Positions 42,153-48,860 of a DNA stretch of 48,860 nucleotides are shown here, one piece after another (positions within the stretch are counted from its first letter, which is position 1; each line of letters starts with the position of its first letter). The DNA comes from Pseudomonadota bacterium (GTDB lineage: Bacteria; Pseudomonadota; Gammaproteobacteria; Xanthomonadales; Xanthomonadaceae): assembly GCA_023395465.1 (NCBI GenBank), contig JAEWZE010000299.1, forward strand, positions 1 through 48,860. The letters run 5' to 3'. The notes under the pieces are model-generated. The model was not told where the DNA came from. It saw only the letters and a program-made list of their open reading frames with translations, and did no database searches. The position numbers and the translations under genes are program-made.

Positions 42153-43269
42153 AGGCCGGGTCGGCGAGCGCGCGCGTGGGTGCGCGCGCGTCGTTTGCGC
42201 GCACCACGCGGTTGCGGCCGCGCAGCTTGGCTTCGTACAGCGCCTGGTCGGCGCGCAGCACCAGCGGCTGCGCGTCCAGTCCATGCTCGGGGCAGCCGGC
42301 GACGCCGATCGAGAGCGTGGTGCGCATCACCTGCCCGGCCGAGACCACCTGCAGCGATTCGAAGGTCGCGCGCAGGTCCTCGGCCATGTCGATGGCCTCG
42401 GCCACCGGCGTGCCGGGCAGCATCATCAGGAATTCCTCGCCGCCGTAGCGGCAGGCGATCAGGCCGGCGTCGCGCATGCGGTCGCGCAGCAGGTCGGCCA
42501 GGCGACGGATCATCTCGTCGCCGGCCGGATGGCCATAGGTGTCGTTGATGCGCTTGAAGCGGTCGATGTCGATCAGCACCAGGGTCAGCGGCAGCCCCGA
42601 CTGCATGCACTGGGCCAGTTCGCGCTCCAGCGCCTCGTCCAGGAAGCGACGGTTGTGCAGGCCGGTGAGCGGGTCGCGTTGCGCCTGTTCCTGCAGCTGC
42701 GACTGCAGCGCGGTGATCTGCTCCAGCCGCTCGCCCAGCTCGCGCCGGCTGTCGCGCAGTTTGACCCCGCGACGATAGGCGGCGTTGGCGAAGAACAGCA
42801 GGTAGGCGGTGAGCAGCACGATGCACAGCAGCGAGGTGTGCAGTTCGGTGTGCGGGCGGAACTCCAGCCCGTGCACCGCGGCGACCGCCGCCGCGCCCGC
42901 CGCCAGCGAGGCCACGCCCTTCCACAGCCCGGGCATGCCCATGAAGATCACCACGTTCAGGCAGACCCCGACGAACAGCACGAAGCTGATCCACAGCGGC
43001 AACCCCATCACCGCGATCCAGGCGCCCAGCAGCACGCCATCGATCAGCAGGTTCTGCAGTTCGGCGCGCAGCGGATCGGGGGAGCGCGCGGCACGCCAGT
43101 ACACCAGCTGCGGATACACCAGCAGCTGCAGCGCCAGCAGCGTCCACATCAGCGGGCCGGCCTGCAGGTAGGCAAGATGCGTGCCCAGCACGAACAGGCC
43201 CAGCGCGAAGAACAGCGACCTGTTGCGCCGGTTGAGCGTGACCACCCAATGGACCTTGCCCGCGTTCAC
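42151..43269 (-). CDS. MASE2-domain diguanylate cyclase
   Basis: A 372-residue membrane enzyme making cyclic di-GMP. The N-terminal MASE2 sensor (about 5-95, including LLALQLLVYPQLVYWRA) and further helices up to about 170 are followed by a coiled linker (RELGERLEQITALQSQLQEQ) and a GGDEF domain from about 195 with DPLTGLHNRR, DIDRFKRINDTYGH and an intact RYGGEEF active site. The product-inhibition I-site is not in consensus: DAGL stands where RxxD is expected. The start is GTG at 43269 with AGGGGG upstream. It is divergent from a second cyclase gene. Confidence 0.92.
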   Translation of the reverse strand: MNAGKVHWVVTLNRRNRSLFFALGLFVLGTHLAYLQAGPLMWTLLALQLLVYPQLVYWRAARSPDPLRAELQNLLIDGVLLGAWIAVMGLPLWISFVLFVGVCLNVVIFMGMPGLWKGVASLAAGAAAVAAVHGLEFRPHTELHTSLLCIVLLTAYLLFFANAAYRRGVKLRDSRRELGERLEQITALQSQLQEQAQRDPLTGLHNRRFLDEALERELAQCMQSGLPLTLVLIDIDRFKRINDTYGHPAGDEMIRRLADLLRDRMRDAGLIACRYGGEEFLMMLPGTPVAEAIDMAEDLRATFESLQVVSAGQVMRTTLSIGVAGCPEHGLDAQPLVLRADQALYEAKLRGRNRVVRANDARAPTRALADPA

Positions 43270-43434
43270 TGCATTCCCCCTGTGTGCGGCACCTTCGACC
43301 ACCGCCGCGCACGCTTGTTCCATGCGGATCGGTATTGTAACGACGAGCCGGGCGGGATCCGGACGCCGCCGGCCTGCACGCGGCTTGCCGCCGCACTGCC
43401 GTAGGCTGTCCACGTGACCCGTGAGGGAAGGCGC

Positions 43435-44484
43435 ATGCAGCGACCGGCCATACCGCAGAACGAACAGCAGCGGCTGGCGGCCGTGCAGGCCCTTGGCATC
43501 CTCGATACCGGCCCGGAATCCACCTTCGACGACCTGGTCGCGATCGCGGCGGCGGTGTGCGGAGTGCCGATGGGGGCCGTCTCCCTCATCGATGCCGAAC
43601 GCCAGTGGTTCAAGGCGCACCATGGGCTGGAGGTCGCCGAGACCCCGCGTGAGCTGTCCTTCTGCGGCCATGCGATCCTCGGAGGTGGCGTATTCGTGGT
43701 GCCCGACGCGCTCGAGGACGCCCGGTTCCGCGACAATCCCTTCGTCACCGGCGAGCCCGGCGTGCGCTTCTACGCCGGGGCGCCCCTGCTCGATGCCGAC
43801 GGCTTGGCGGTGGGCGCGCTGTGCGTGATGGACCGGGCCCCGCGACGGCTGGCGGTCTACCAGCTGCAGGCGCTCGAAGCGCTCTCGCGCCAGGTGTCGG
43901 CGCAACTCGAGCTGCGCCGGGTGACGCGCGAACTGCAGCTCCAGCTCCAGGAGCGCCACTGGTACGAAGCGCAGCTGCGCAGCCTCAACGCCGAGCTGGC
44001 GCTGCGCAACGCCGACCTGGGCGAACAGGTCCTGCAGGACGCGCTGACCGGGTTGGCCAACCGGCGCGCGCTGGGCGCGGCGCTCGAACGCGCGATCGCC
44101 GATGGTGGCCGGTATTGCCTGGCCCTGCTGGACATCGACCACTTCAAGGCGGTCAACGACACCCATGGCCATGTCGCCGGCGACGAGGTGCTGGTCGCAG
44201 TCGCGCGCGCACTCGCCTCTTCGGCCGACGGCGACGGCGTGCTGGCGCGTTACGGTGGCGAGGAGTTCGCGTGGCTGCTCGACGGCGGCATCGAGGCGGC
44301 GCGACTGCGCTGCGAGGACATGCGTCGCGCCGCCGCCATGGCCTCGCCGCAGATGCCGGTGACGGCGAGCATCGGACTCACCGCGGTACGGCCGGGCGAT
44401 GGCCTGGCCGGGGTGATGCAGCGGGCCGATCGCGCGCTGTACGCCGCCAAGCGCGGCGGCCGCGATCGCGTCGAGATCGCCTGA
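43435..44484 (+). CDS. GAF-domain diguanylate cyclase
   Basis: A 349-residue soluble cyclase. The GAF sensor (about 1-165, with FDDLVAIAAAVCGVPMGAVS and LSFCGHAIL) is joined by a coiled-coil linker (about 165-205) to a GGDEF domain having DALTGLANRRAL, DIDHFKAVNDTHGH and the active RYGGEEF. As in its neighbour, RxxD is absent (DGDG in its place). GGGAAGG before 43435 is the ribosome site; an upstream in-frame GTG would add seven residues. It is convergent with the phasin-like gene, 7 bp away. Confidence 0.92.
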   Translation: MQRPAIPQNEQQRLAAVQALGILDTGPESTFDDLVAIAAAVCGVPMGAVSLIDAERQWFKAHHGLEVAETPRELSFCGHAILGGGVFVVPDALEDARFRDNPFVTGEPGVRFYAGAPLLDADGLAVGALCVMDRAPRRLAVYQLQALEALSRQVSAQLELRRVTRELQLQLQERHWYEAQLRSLNAELALRNADLGEQVLQDALTGLANRRALGAALERAIADGGRYCLALLDIDHFKAVNDTHGHVAGDEVLVAVARALASSADGDGVLARYGGEEFAWLLDGGIEAARLRCEDMRRAAAMASPQMPVTASIGLTAVRPGDGLAGVMQRADRALYAAKRGGRDRVEIA

Positions 44485-44491
44485 GGCAGGA

Positions 44492-44941
44492 TCAGCGCAG
44501 GCGCCGGGTGTTGGCCACCACCCGGCGATGCACCGGCGCCAGGCCCTTCGCGGCGATCCGCCGCACCCCGCTGTCGACCATGCGTGCAGCCTGCCCCGCC
44601 GTCGGCGCGGCCGTCATCCAGGCCAGGCCCAGGCGCATCTGCTGTCGCCAGGCTTCGGCCCACATCGCCGACCAGGCCTGGGCGAAGACCACCTGCTTTT
44701 CCAGCACCATGGCAACCATGTCGCTGCGGCCCCGCGCGGAAGGCGCGGCACCCTCCAGCGCCATCCGCGCGAGCCGCGCGCCGGCCACGGCCGGTGCGAG
44801 CGTGGCCAGTTCGAGGAGCCGTGTGGAGGTGCCAGTGGCGGCGCGGCGCCGGCGGGGACGGGTCATGGGGATGGGCCGGGCAGGGCGCATGATCATGGCA
44901 GCGCCGTGCGAAGACGCCGCGAAGACCCGCCGTCGCGTCAT
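44492..44941 (-). CDS. Phasin-like protein
   Basis: A protein of up to 149 residues. The N-terminal third is Arg-rich (RPRRRRA). The rest is helical and amphipathic, with LLELATLAPAVAGARLARMA and EKQVVFAQAWSAMWAEAWRQ, which recalls polyhydroxyalkanoate granule-associated phasins of Pseudomonas and xanthomonads. This is from memory and is not certain; no PHA synthase is in the window. The ATG at 44941 overlaps the deacetylase stop (ATGA), which favours it, but ATGs at 44896 and 44866 would also leave the phasin-like core. Confidence 0.5.
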   Translation of the reverse strand: MTRRRVFAASSHGAAMIMRPARPIPMTRPRRRRAATGTSTRLLELATLAPAVAGARLARMALEGAAPSARGRSDMVAMVLEKQVVFAQAWSAMWAEAWRQQMRLGLAWMTAAPTAGQAARMVDSGVRRIAAKGLAPVHRRVVANTRRLR

Positions 44942-45771
44942 GGCGCTTGGCCGTCCCGCGCCGCCTGGCGTTCCCTGATCCAGCGCATCTGGTTGCGGAA
45001 GGTGTCGGTCCAGTACACGTCGCGGTGCTCGGCAAGGAAGGCGAGCAGCTGTTCGTGCGCCTCGCGGCCGACCGACAGGTGGTCGCCGCCGATGCCGTGG
45101 AAGGTGAAGTTGACCATGGTCCGGCGGCGCCCGGCCTCCTCCGCCAGCGCGATGAGTTCGGCGCCGCTGGCATCGACCGGCACCGTGACCGGTACCGCGG
45201 CCGGATCCAGCGTCCACATGTCCGGCACCACCGTGCCGCCGACCAGCTTGATGCCGAGGAACAGCCCGGCCACCTCGCCGATGTAGTCGCCGTCGCGCGC
45301 CAGGCGGTCGCCGCAGGGCGCGGTGAAGGTGAACTCGCTGCTGCCGTCGATGGCGTGCAGCATCGTGTTGGCCACCTCCACCTGGGCACGCATCTGCGCC
45401 ACGCTGGTGGCGTCCAGGTCCTGCGCCCGCTGCACCCATTCGCGTCCCGCGCCGCGCGCCGAGCACTGGTGGAACAGGCTGTGGTTGCCGAGTTCATGGC
45501 CATTGCGCGCCGCGGCGCGCCATTCCGGCAGCCGCGCGCGGACCGGCTCGGCGGCGAGGATGAGGTAGAAGCTGCCCTTGAGCCCATGCCGGTCCAGCGC
45601 CGGAATCGCCACGTCCAGATGGGTGGGCACCGCGTCGTCGTAGGCCAGGCTCACCGCCGCGCGCTGGCCCTGCGGCCACGGGAAGGCCTCATCGGCCGCC
45701 ATCGCGTCACTGCCGGCCAGCGCCAGCGCCAGGGCCGCGCAGGCCACGCCCATTCCGACTGCTGGATGCAT
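44938..45771 (-). CDS. Secreted polysaccharide deacetylase (NodB family)
   Basis: A 277-residue exported protein. A signal peptide (about 1-26, ending DAMA) precedes a NodB domain with AVSLAYDDAVPTHL (Asp45/Asp46) and HELGNHSLFH (metal-binding His97 and His101). It would remove acetyl groups from chitin-, peptidoglycan- or exopolysaccharide-type glycans in the periplasm; the substrate is unknown. GGGGAAGGTG gives a strong ribosome site. A 14-bp perfect hairpin and a hexanucleotide repeat lie just upstream. The downstream phasin-like gene is coupled. Confidence 0.87.
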   Translation of the reverse strand: MHPAVGMGVACAALALALAGSDAMAADEAFPWPQGQRAAVSLAYDDAVPTHLDVAIPALDRHGLKGSFYLILAAEPVRARLPEWRAAARNGHELGNHSLFHQCSARGAGREWVQRAQDLDATSVAQMRAQVEVANTMLHAIDGSSEFTFTAPCGDRLARDGDYIGEVAGLFLGIKLVGGTVVPDMWTLDPAAVPVTVPVDASGAELIALAEEAGRRRTMVNFTFHGIGGDHLSVGREAHEQLLAFLAEHRDVYWTDTFRNQMRWIRERQAARDGQAP

Positions 45772-45797
45772 CACCTTCCCCTTTTCCGTCCCGAAGG

Positions 45798-45870
<73 letters not shown>

Positions 45871-45969
45871 GTGGACGCGCCCCGTGCGCGCTGACGGACC
45901 ACTGCGTCGCGCGCGCAGGCGTTCCGCGCGCCCGGACGCGCGGTTATCGTGGCCGGTTCCCCGCATCCG

Positions 45970-47118
45970 GTGTCCCGCTTGCCCGCCGATCCACGCCCCG
46001 CGCAGCAGCGCGCGACCCGCGCCGCGTTCTTCATTCCCGGCTTCGTCATCGCCACCTGGGCGCCGATCGTGCCCTTCGCCAAGCTGCGCGCCGGCCTGGA
46101 CGATGCGCAGCTGGGCCTGGTGCTGCTGTGCCTGGGGTTGGGCTCTCTGGTGGCGATGCCGCTGGCCGGGGCGCTGGCCGCGCGCCAGGGCTGCCGGCGG
46201 GTGATGCTGGCCGCGGCGCTGCTGATGCTGGTGCTGCTGCCGCTGCTGGCGGTCGTCTCCGATGCCTGGCTGCTGGGCGGCGTGCTGCTGCTGCTCGGCG
46301 CGGCGATGGGCGCGATGGACTGCACCATGAACATCCAGGCGGTGCTGGTCGAACGCGAGGCGGGACGGCCGATGATGTCCGGCTTCCACGCCTACTACAG
46401 CATCGGCAGCCTTGCCGGCGCGGTGGTGGTCACCCTGATGCTGGGCATCGGCGTGCCGGTGCTGGCGGCAACGGTGGCCGTGTCTGCGGTGGTACTGCTG
46501 TTGGCCGCGGTCTCGGCCCGCGCCTGGCGCGCGGAGCGCGCGGCCGGTGGCGCGGCGGCGTTTGCCCTGCCGCGCGGCGTGGTGCTGGGCATCGGCCTGG
46601 TGTGCTTCGTGAGCTTCCTGGTCGAAGGCGCCATGCTCGACTGGAGCGCGGTGTTCCTGCACGAGGTCAAGGGGGTCGAGCTCGAGCGCGCCGGCTGGGC
46701 CTTCGTCGTGTTCAACCTGGCGATGACCGCCACGCGCCTGGCCGGCGACCGGGTGGTGGCGGGCGTCGGCCGTGCCCGCACCGTGCTGGCCGGCGGACTG
46801 GTGGGCGCCTCGGGCCTGGCGCTGGCGATGCTGGCGCCCGGTCTGGGCATGGGCCTGGCCGGCTATGCGCTGCTGGGGGTGGGCTGCGCCAATATCGTGC
46901 CGGTGATGTTCACGCTGGCCGGCGGGCAGACGCGCATGCCCGAGCACCTCGCAATCCCGGCCGTCACCACGATGGGCTATGCCGGTGTGCTGGCCGGCCC
47001 GGCCCTGATCGGCTTCGTGGCGCAGGGCGCCTCGCTCACCGCGGCGCTGCTGCTGGTGGCCTGCGCGCTGGCGGCCGCGGCCGTCCTTGGGGCGCGCATC
47101 GGTCGCCGCCCCGCCTGA
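45970..47118 (+). CDS. MFS transporter (YbjJ-like)
   Basis: A 382-residue transporter with about 12 membrane helices (from residue 20 to 375). The first loop, FAKLRAGLDDAQLGLVLLC, and MNIQAVLVEREAGRPMMSGFHAYYSIGS in outline match YbjJ-type MFS permeases. The substrate is unknown. No ATG opens the gene; GTG at 45970 is preferred and GTG at 45949 is possible, neither having a clear ribosome site. It is divergent from the deacetylase gene. Confidence 0.85.
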   Translation: MSRLPADPRPAQQRATRAAFFIPGFVIATWAPIVPFAKLRAGLDDAQLGLVLLCLGLGSLVAMPLAGALAARQGCRRVMLAAALLMLVLLPLLAVVSDAWLLGGVLLLLGAAMGAMDCTMNIQAVLVEREAGRPMMSGFHAYYSIGSLAGAVVVTLMLGIGVPVLAATVAVSAVVLLLAAVSARAWRAERAAGGAAAFALPRGVVLGIGLVCFVSFLVEGAMLDWSAVFLHEVKGVELERAGWAFVVFNLAMTATRLAGDRVVAGVGRARTVLAGGLVGASGLALAMLAPGLGMGLAGYALLGVGCANIVPVMFTLAGGQTRMPEHLAIPAVTTMGYAGVLAGPALIGFVAQGASLTAALLLVACALAAAAVLGARIGRRPA

Positions 47119-47236
47119 TCCGTGCGCGCCGGCACGTTGTCACCCGATGTACGCGAATCGGCAACGCGATGTTGACGTTGCGCTGCCTACGATGCGCCGC
47201 CCGCAAACGGCGGAAGCATCCGTGAGAGGTGTGCCG

Positions 47237-47455
47237 ATGAGTGCTGCAAGTACCGCGCCTGCAAGCATCAGGATCGAAGTGAAGCCCGACATCGAGGGCG
47301 GCTGGGCGGTGACCCGCGACTGCATCATCGACGGCTATTTCGTCGATGTCGGCGCGGCCAACGACTACGCCAGCGCCTGCGCCCAGCGCGCACGCCGCGC
47401 GGGCATCGCGGTCAGCCTGCAGGTCGCGCCGCCGCCATCGATCGAGGCCGCGTAG
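47237..47455 (+). CDS. Small conserved protein of unknown function
   Basis: A 72-residue protein. After a short N-terminal segment comes IRIEVKPDIEGGWAVTRD and a helix (GAANDYASACAQRARRAGI), a beta-beta-beta-alpha-beta layout like DUF2188-type small proteins. No signal peptide is seen. AGAGGTG upstream of 47237 is a good ribosome site, preferred over in-frame starts further upstream. Its last 44 bp overlap the 3' end of the convergent DUF2242 gene. Confidence 0.68.
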   Translation: MSAASTAPASIRIEVKPDIEGGWAVTRDCIIDGYFVDVGAANDYASACAQRARRAGIAVSLQVAPPPSIEAA

Positions 47456-48128
47456 GTCGCACCGGTCCAGTGCTGCGCGGTGCCGCGGGCACAGCGGCGC
47501 TTTCGCCGGCAGCACCTCGGTTCGATTCGGGCGGGAGGGGGTCCGGCGGGCTGTCGGGCTCCGTCGGCGGCAGAGCTGCGGCCGGCAATCCGTTCGGGGT
47601 GCCCGGCAGGTAGAAGCCCACGCGGTCGAACAGGCGGGTGTAGAACTCCTGGTTCTGCACGGTGTTGCTGCCGACCCGCACCAGGTTGGCATTGCCGCCG
47701 CCGATCGGCACCGGTACCGACACCGACCCGATCATGCTCACGCCGACGCTGGCCGAACTGGACTGGCTCTTGAGCGCGTAGCGCTCCTGTACCGCGTTGA
47801 TGAACACGATGGCGCTGCCGCCGACCTGCGGCACGCAGGTCGCGCGCACGTCGAGCTGGGTGTGGATGTCCGACTCGGGCTGGAAGTGCTTGGCCGCCTC
47901 CAGCGAATCGGCGGCCATCCGCTTGATGATGTATCCCTGCCCGAGCAGCGCGCGCCGCGTCGCCTCGCAGGCCACGTCCGGCGCCACCGGATAGCTGCGC
48001 GAATACGTGTCCTCGGCGCCGAAGACTTCGCCCAGCGGCGGGGCCTGCGTGCGCGATCGGTTCGTGCCGCAGGCAGCCAGCGCAAGGACGGCGATCGCGA
48101 CGAGGATGTGTCGGCTGCAGCGGGGCAT
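47412..48128 (-). CDS. DUF2242 lipoprotein
   Basis: A 238-residue predicted lipoprotein (lipobox LALAAC, Cys20). The DUF2242 domain (about 30-180) includes GEVFGAEDTYSRSYPV, ACEATRRALLGQGYIIK, IVFINAVQERYALK and QNQEFYTRLFDRVGFYL. The last 55 residues are Pro/Ala/Arg-rich and probably disordered. The function is unknown. The start at 48128 opens the lipoprotein signal. Its tail overlaps a convergent small gene by 44 bp. Confidence 0.83.
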   Translation of the reverse strand: MPRCSRHILVAIAVLALAACGTNRSRTQAPPLGEVFGAEDTYSRSYPVAPDVACEATRRALLGQGYIIKRMAADSLEAAKHFQPESDIHTQLDVRATCVPQVGGSAIVFINAVQERYALKSQSSSASVGVSMIGSVSVPVPIGGGNANLVRVGSNTVQNQEFYTRLFDRVGFYLPGTPNGLPAAALPPTEPDSPPDPLPPESNRGAAGESAAVPAAPRSTGPVRPTRPRSMAAARPAG

Positions 48129-48253
48129 CGGCGGGAACGGCGGGATCGGTTGAGCGGCGGAGTGTAGTGGCGCGGCGATGCAGGCGAACTGAATATCGCG
48201 CGACAGGCGCGGGTGATGCTGGCGCCGCAACCGGTCCGGAACCGCTGCGTGCG

Positions 48254-48268
48254 GCTGCCTCTGGCAGC
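48254..48268. promoter_or_regulatory. Small hairpin upstream of the H1-like gene
   Basis: GCTGCC and GGCAGC pair over a TCT loop, about 70 bp before the start of the H1-like gene. A leader stem is possible; the loop is tight. Confidence 0.25.
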
Positions 48269-48339
48269 ATGGAACGTTGGCATGCGTTTCACGCAGCGGG
48301 TGGGACAGTCGCGCGGGTTGGATCACTGGAGACGAGGCA

Positions 48340-48860
48340 ATGCCACGCGGAGACAAGTCCAGCTATACCGACAAGCAGAAGCGCCAGGCCGAACACATCG
48401 AGGACAGCGAGAAGGAGCGCGGCCGCTCGAGCGAGACGGCCGAACGGATCGCCTGGGCAACCGTCAACAAGCAGGATGGCGGCGGGAAGAAGGGCGGGCG
48501 CAAGTCGACGAAGAAGGCTGCGAAGAAGGCGACCAAGAAGGCTGCCAACAAGTCGACGAAGAAGCCAACGAAGAAGGCCACAAGGAAGTCGACCAAGAAG
48601 GCTACGAAGAAGGCCACCAAGAAGGCGACCAAGAAGGCCACCAAGAAGGCCACCAAGAAGGCCACCAAGAAGGCCACCAAGAAGGTCACCAAGAAGGCGA
48701 CCAAGAAGGCGACCAAGAAGGCCACCAAGAAGGCCACCAAGAAGGCCACCAAGAAGGCCGCCAAGAAGGCCGCCAAGAAGGCCGCCAAGAAGGCCGCCAA
48801 GAAGGCCGCCAAGAAGGCCGCCAAGAAGGCCGCCAAGAAGGCCGCCAAGAAGGCCGCCAA
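48340..48860 (+). CDS. Histone-H1-like protein with a charged N-terminal domain, partial
   Basis: The gene runs off the right edge; 173 residues are visible and no stop is reached. MPRGDKSSYTDKQKRQ opens it, and residues up to about 52 (through ERIAWATVNKQDGGGKKGG) resemble small xanthomonad proteins often labelled plasmid stabilisation protein; I recall that family from its TDKQ and RxAWATVNK blocks. From residue 56 the chain is 29 full tetrapeptides of the form [A/S/P/V][T/A][K/R/N]K, mostly ATKK then AAKK. Such Lys/Ala tails bind DNA or RNA, as in AlgP and Bordetella H1 homologues. GAGG lies 6 bp before the ATG. The gene may be a nucleoid protein; this is inferred. Confidence 0.85.
   Translation, partial: MPRGDKSSYTDKQKRQAEHIEDSEKERGRSSETAERIAWATVNKQDGGGKKGGRKSTKKAAKKATKKAANKSTKKPTKKATRKSTKKATKKATKKATKKATKKATKKATKKATKKVTKKATKKATKKATKKATKKATKKAAKKAAKKAAKKAAKKAAKKAAKKAAKKAAKKAA
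48505..48860 (+). repeat. 12-bp coding tandem repeat in the H1-like tail
   Basis: Twenty-nine full 12-bp units and one partial unit, in frame. The first ten or so vary (TCGACGAAGAAG, GCTGCCAACAAG and others). Then GCCACCAAGAAG dominates to 48756, and every unit after that is GCCGCCAAGAAG up to the window end. Lysine is almost always AAG. Confidence 0.93.

Noticed and set aside
48363..48860. Minus-strand open frame of repeated AAFL/VAFL units at the right edge, resembling a hydrophobic protein.
   Set aside because: It is the antisense of the KK-repeat gene. The plus strand has a start with a ribosome site and a recognisable N-terminal domain.
48505..48860. Regular short repeats that might suggest a CRISPR array.
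   Set aside because: Units are 12 bp, contiguous and in frame with no spacers, so this is a coding tandem repeat.

Overview
The window looks like chromosomal core sequence from a high-GC member of the Xanthomonadaceae (Lysobacter/Luteimonas-like). The evidence is the strong G+C bias, the xanthomonad gene orders (algH-ruvX-pyrB; kdsD-kdsC-lptCAB-rpoN-hpf-ptsN-hprK-rapZ-EIIA-ptsH-ptsI-mgtE; purNM opposite DUF2066-perM-hda; a XanB-type ManC), and several genes with GTG starts or promoters very close to the start codon. The genus is inferred. No rRNA, tRNA, prophage, transposase or CRISPR array was recognised. The only mobile-like DNA is a small REP-like repeat cluster.

Layout. 1-5.3 kb: the end of a zinc-ribbon protein, prmA, a Mn-type superoxide dismutase, tag, a SlyD-like FKBP, algH-ruvX, REP-like repeats and pyrB. 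5.3-6.7 kb: a secreted unknown and a lipoprotein esterase. 6.7-18.7 kb: a long leftward cluster. It begins with Kdo synthesis (kdsD, kdsC) and lipopolysaccharide export (lptC, lptA, lptB). It continues through sigma-54, ribosome hibernation and a regulatory phosphotransferase system (ptsN, hprK, rapZ, a mannose-type EIIA, ptsH, ptsI), and ends with the magnesium channel mgtE. 18.8-20.6 kb: ibaG, murA and an EF-hand membrane protein. 20.7-27.1 kb: purM-purN with two DUF3108 paralogues leftward, and DUF2066-perM-hda rightward.

27.2-30.4 kb: amgK-murU (MurNAc recycling) beside manC/xanB (GDP-mannose supply). 30.5-38.6 kb: a sulfur assimilation block, cysG-cysK and sbp-cysT-cysW-cysA leftward, with the likely regulator cysB divergent. 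The cysB/cysG gap holds two clear palindromes and a good sigma-70 promoter. A diverged copy of the 3' end of cysW lies between cysW and cysA. 38.6-48.1 kb: more variable accessory genes, including a GFA protein, a serine-hydrolase lipoprotein, a zinc alcohol dehydrogenase, two divergent diguanylate cyclases, a phasin-like protein coupled to a secreted polysaccharide deacetylase, an MFS transporter and a DUF2242 lipoprotein.

The right edge cuts through the most unusual gene. It encodes a protein with a short charged N-terminal domain followed by a long histone-H1-like tail of [A/S/P/V][T/A]KK tetrapeptides, written in a nearly perfect 12-bp DNA repeat. Most of the window is well-understood housekeeping sequence. 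The parts that deserve a second look are this gene, the regulatory palindromes, the REP-like cluster, the cysW duplication and the small unknown proteins.
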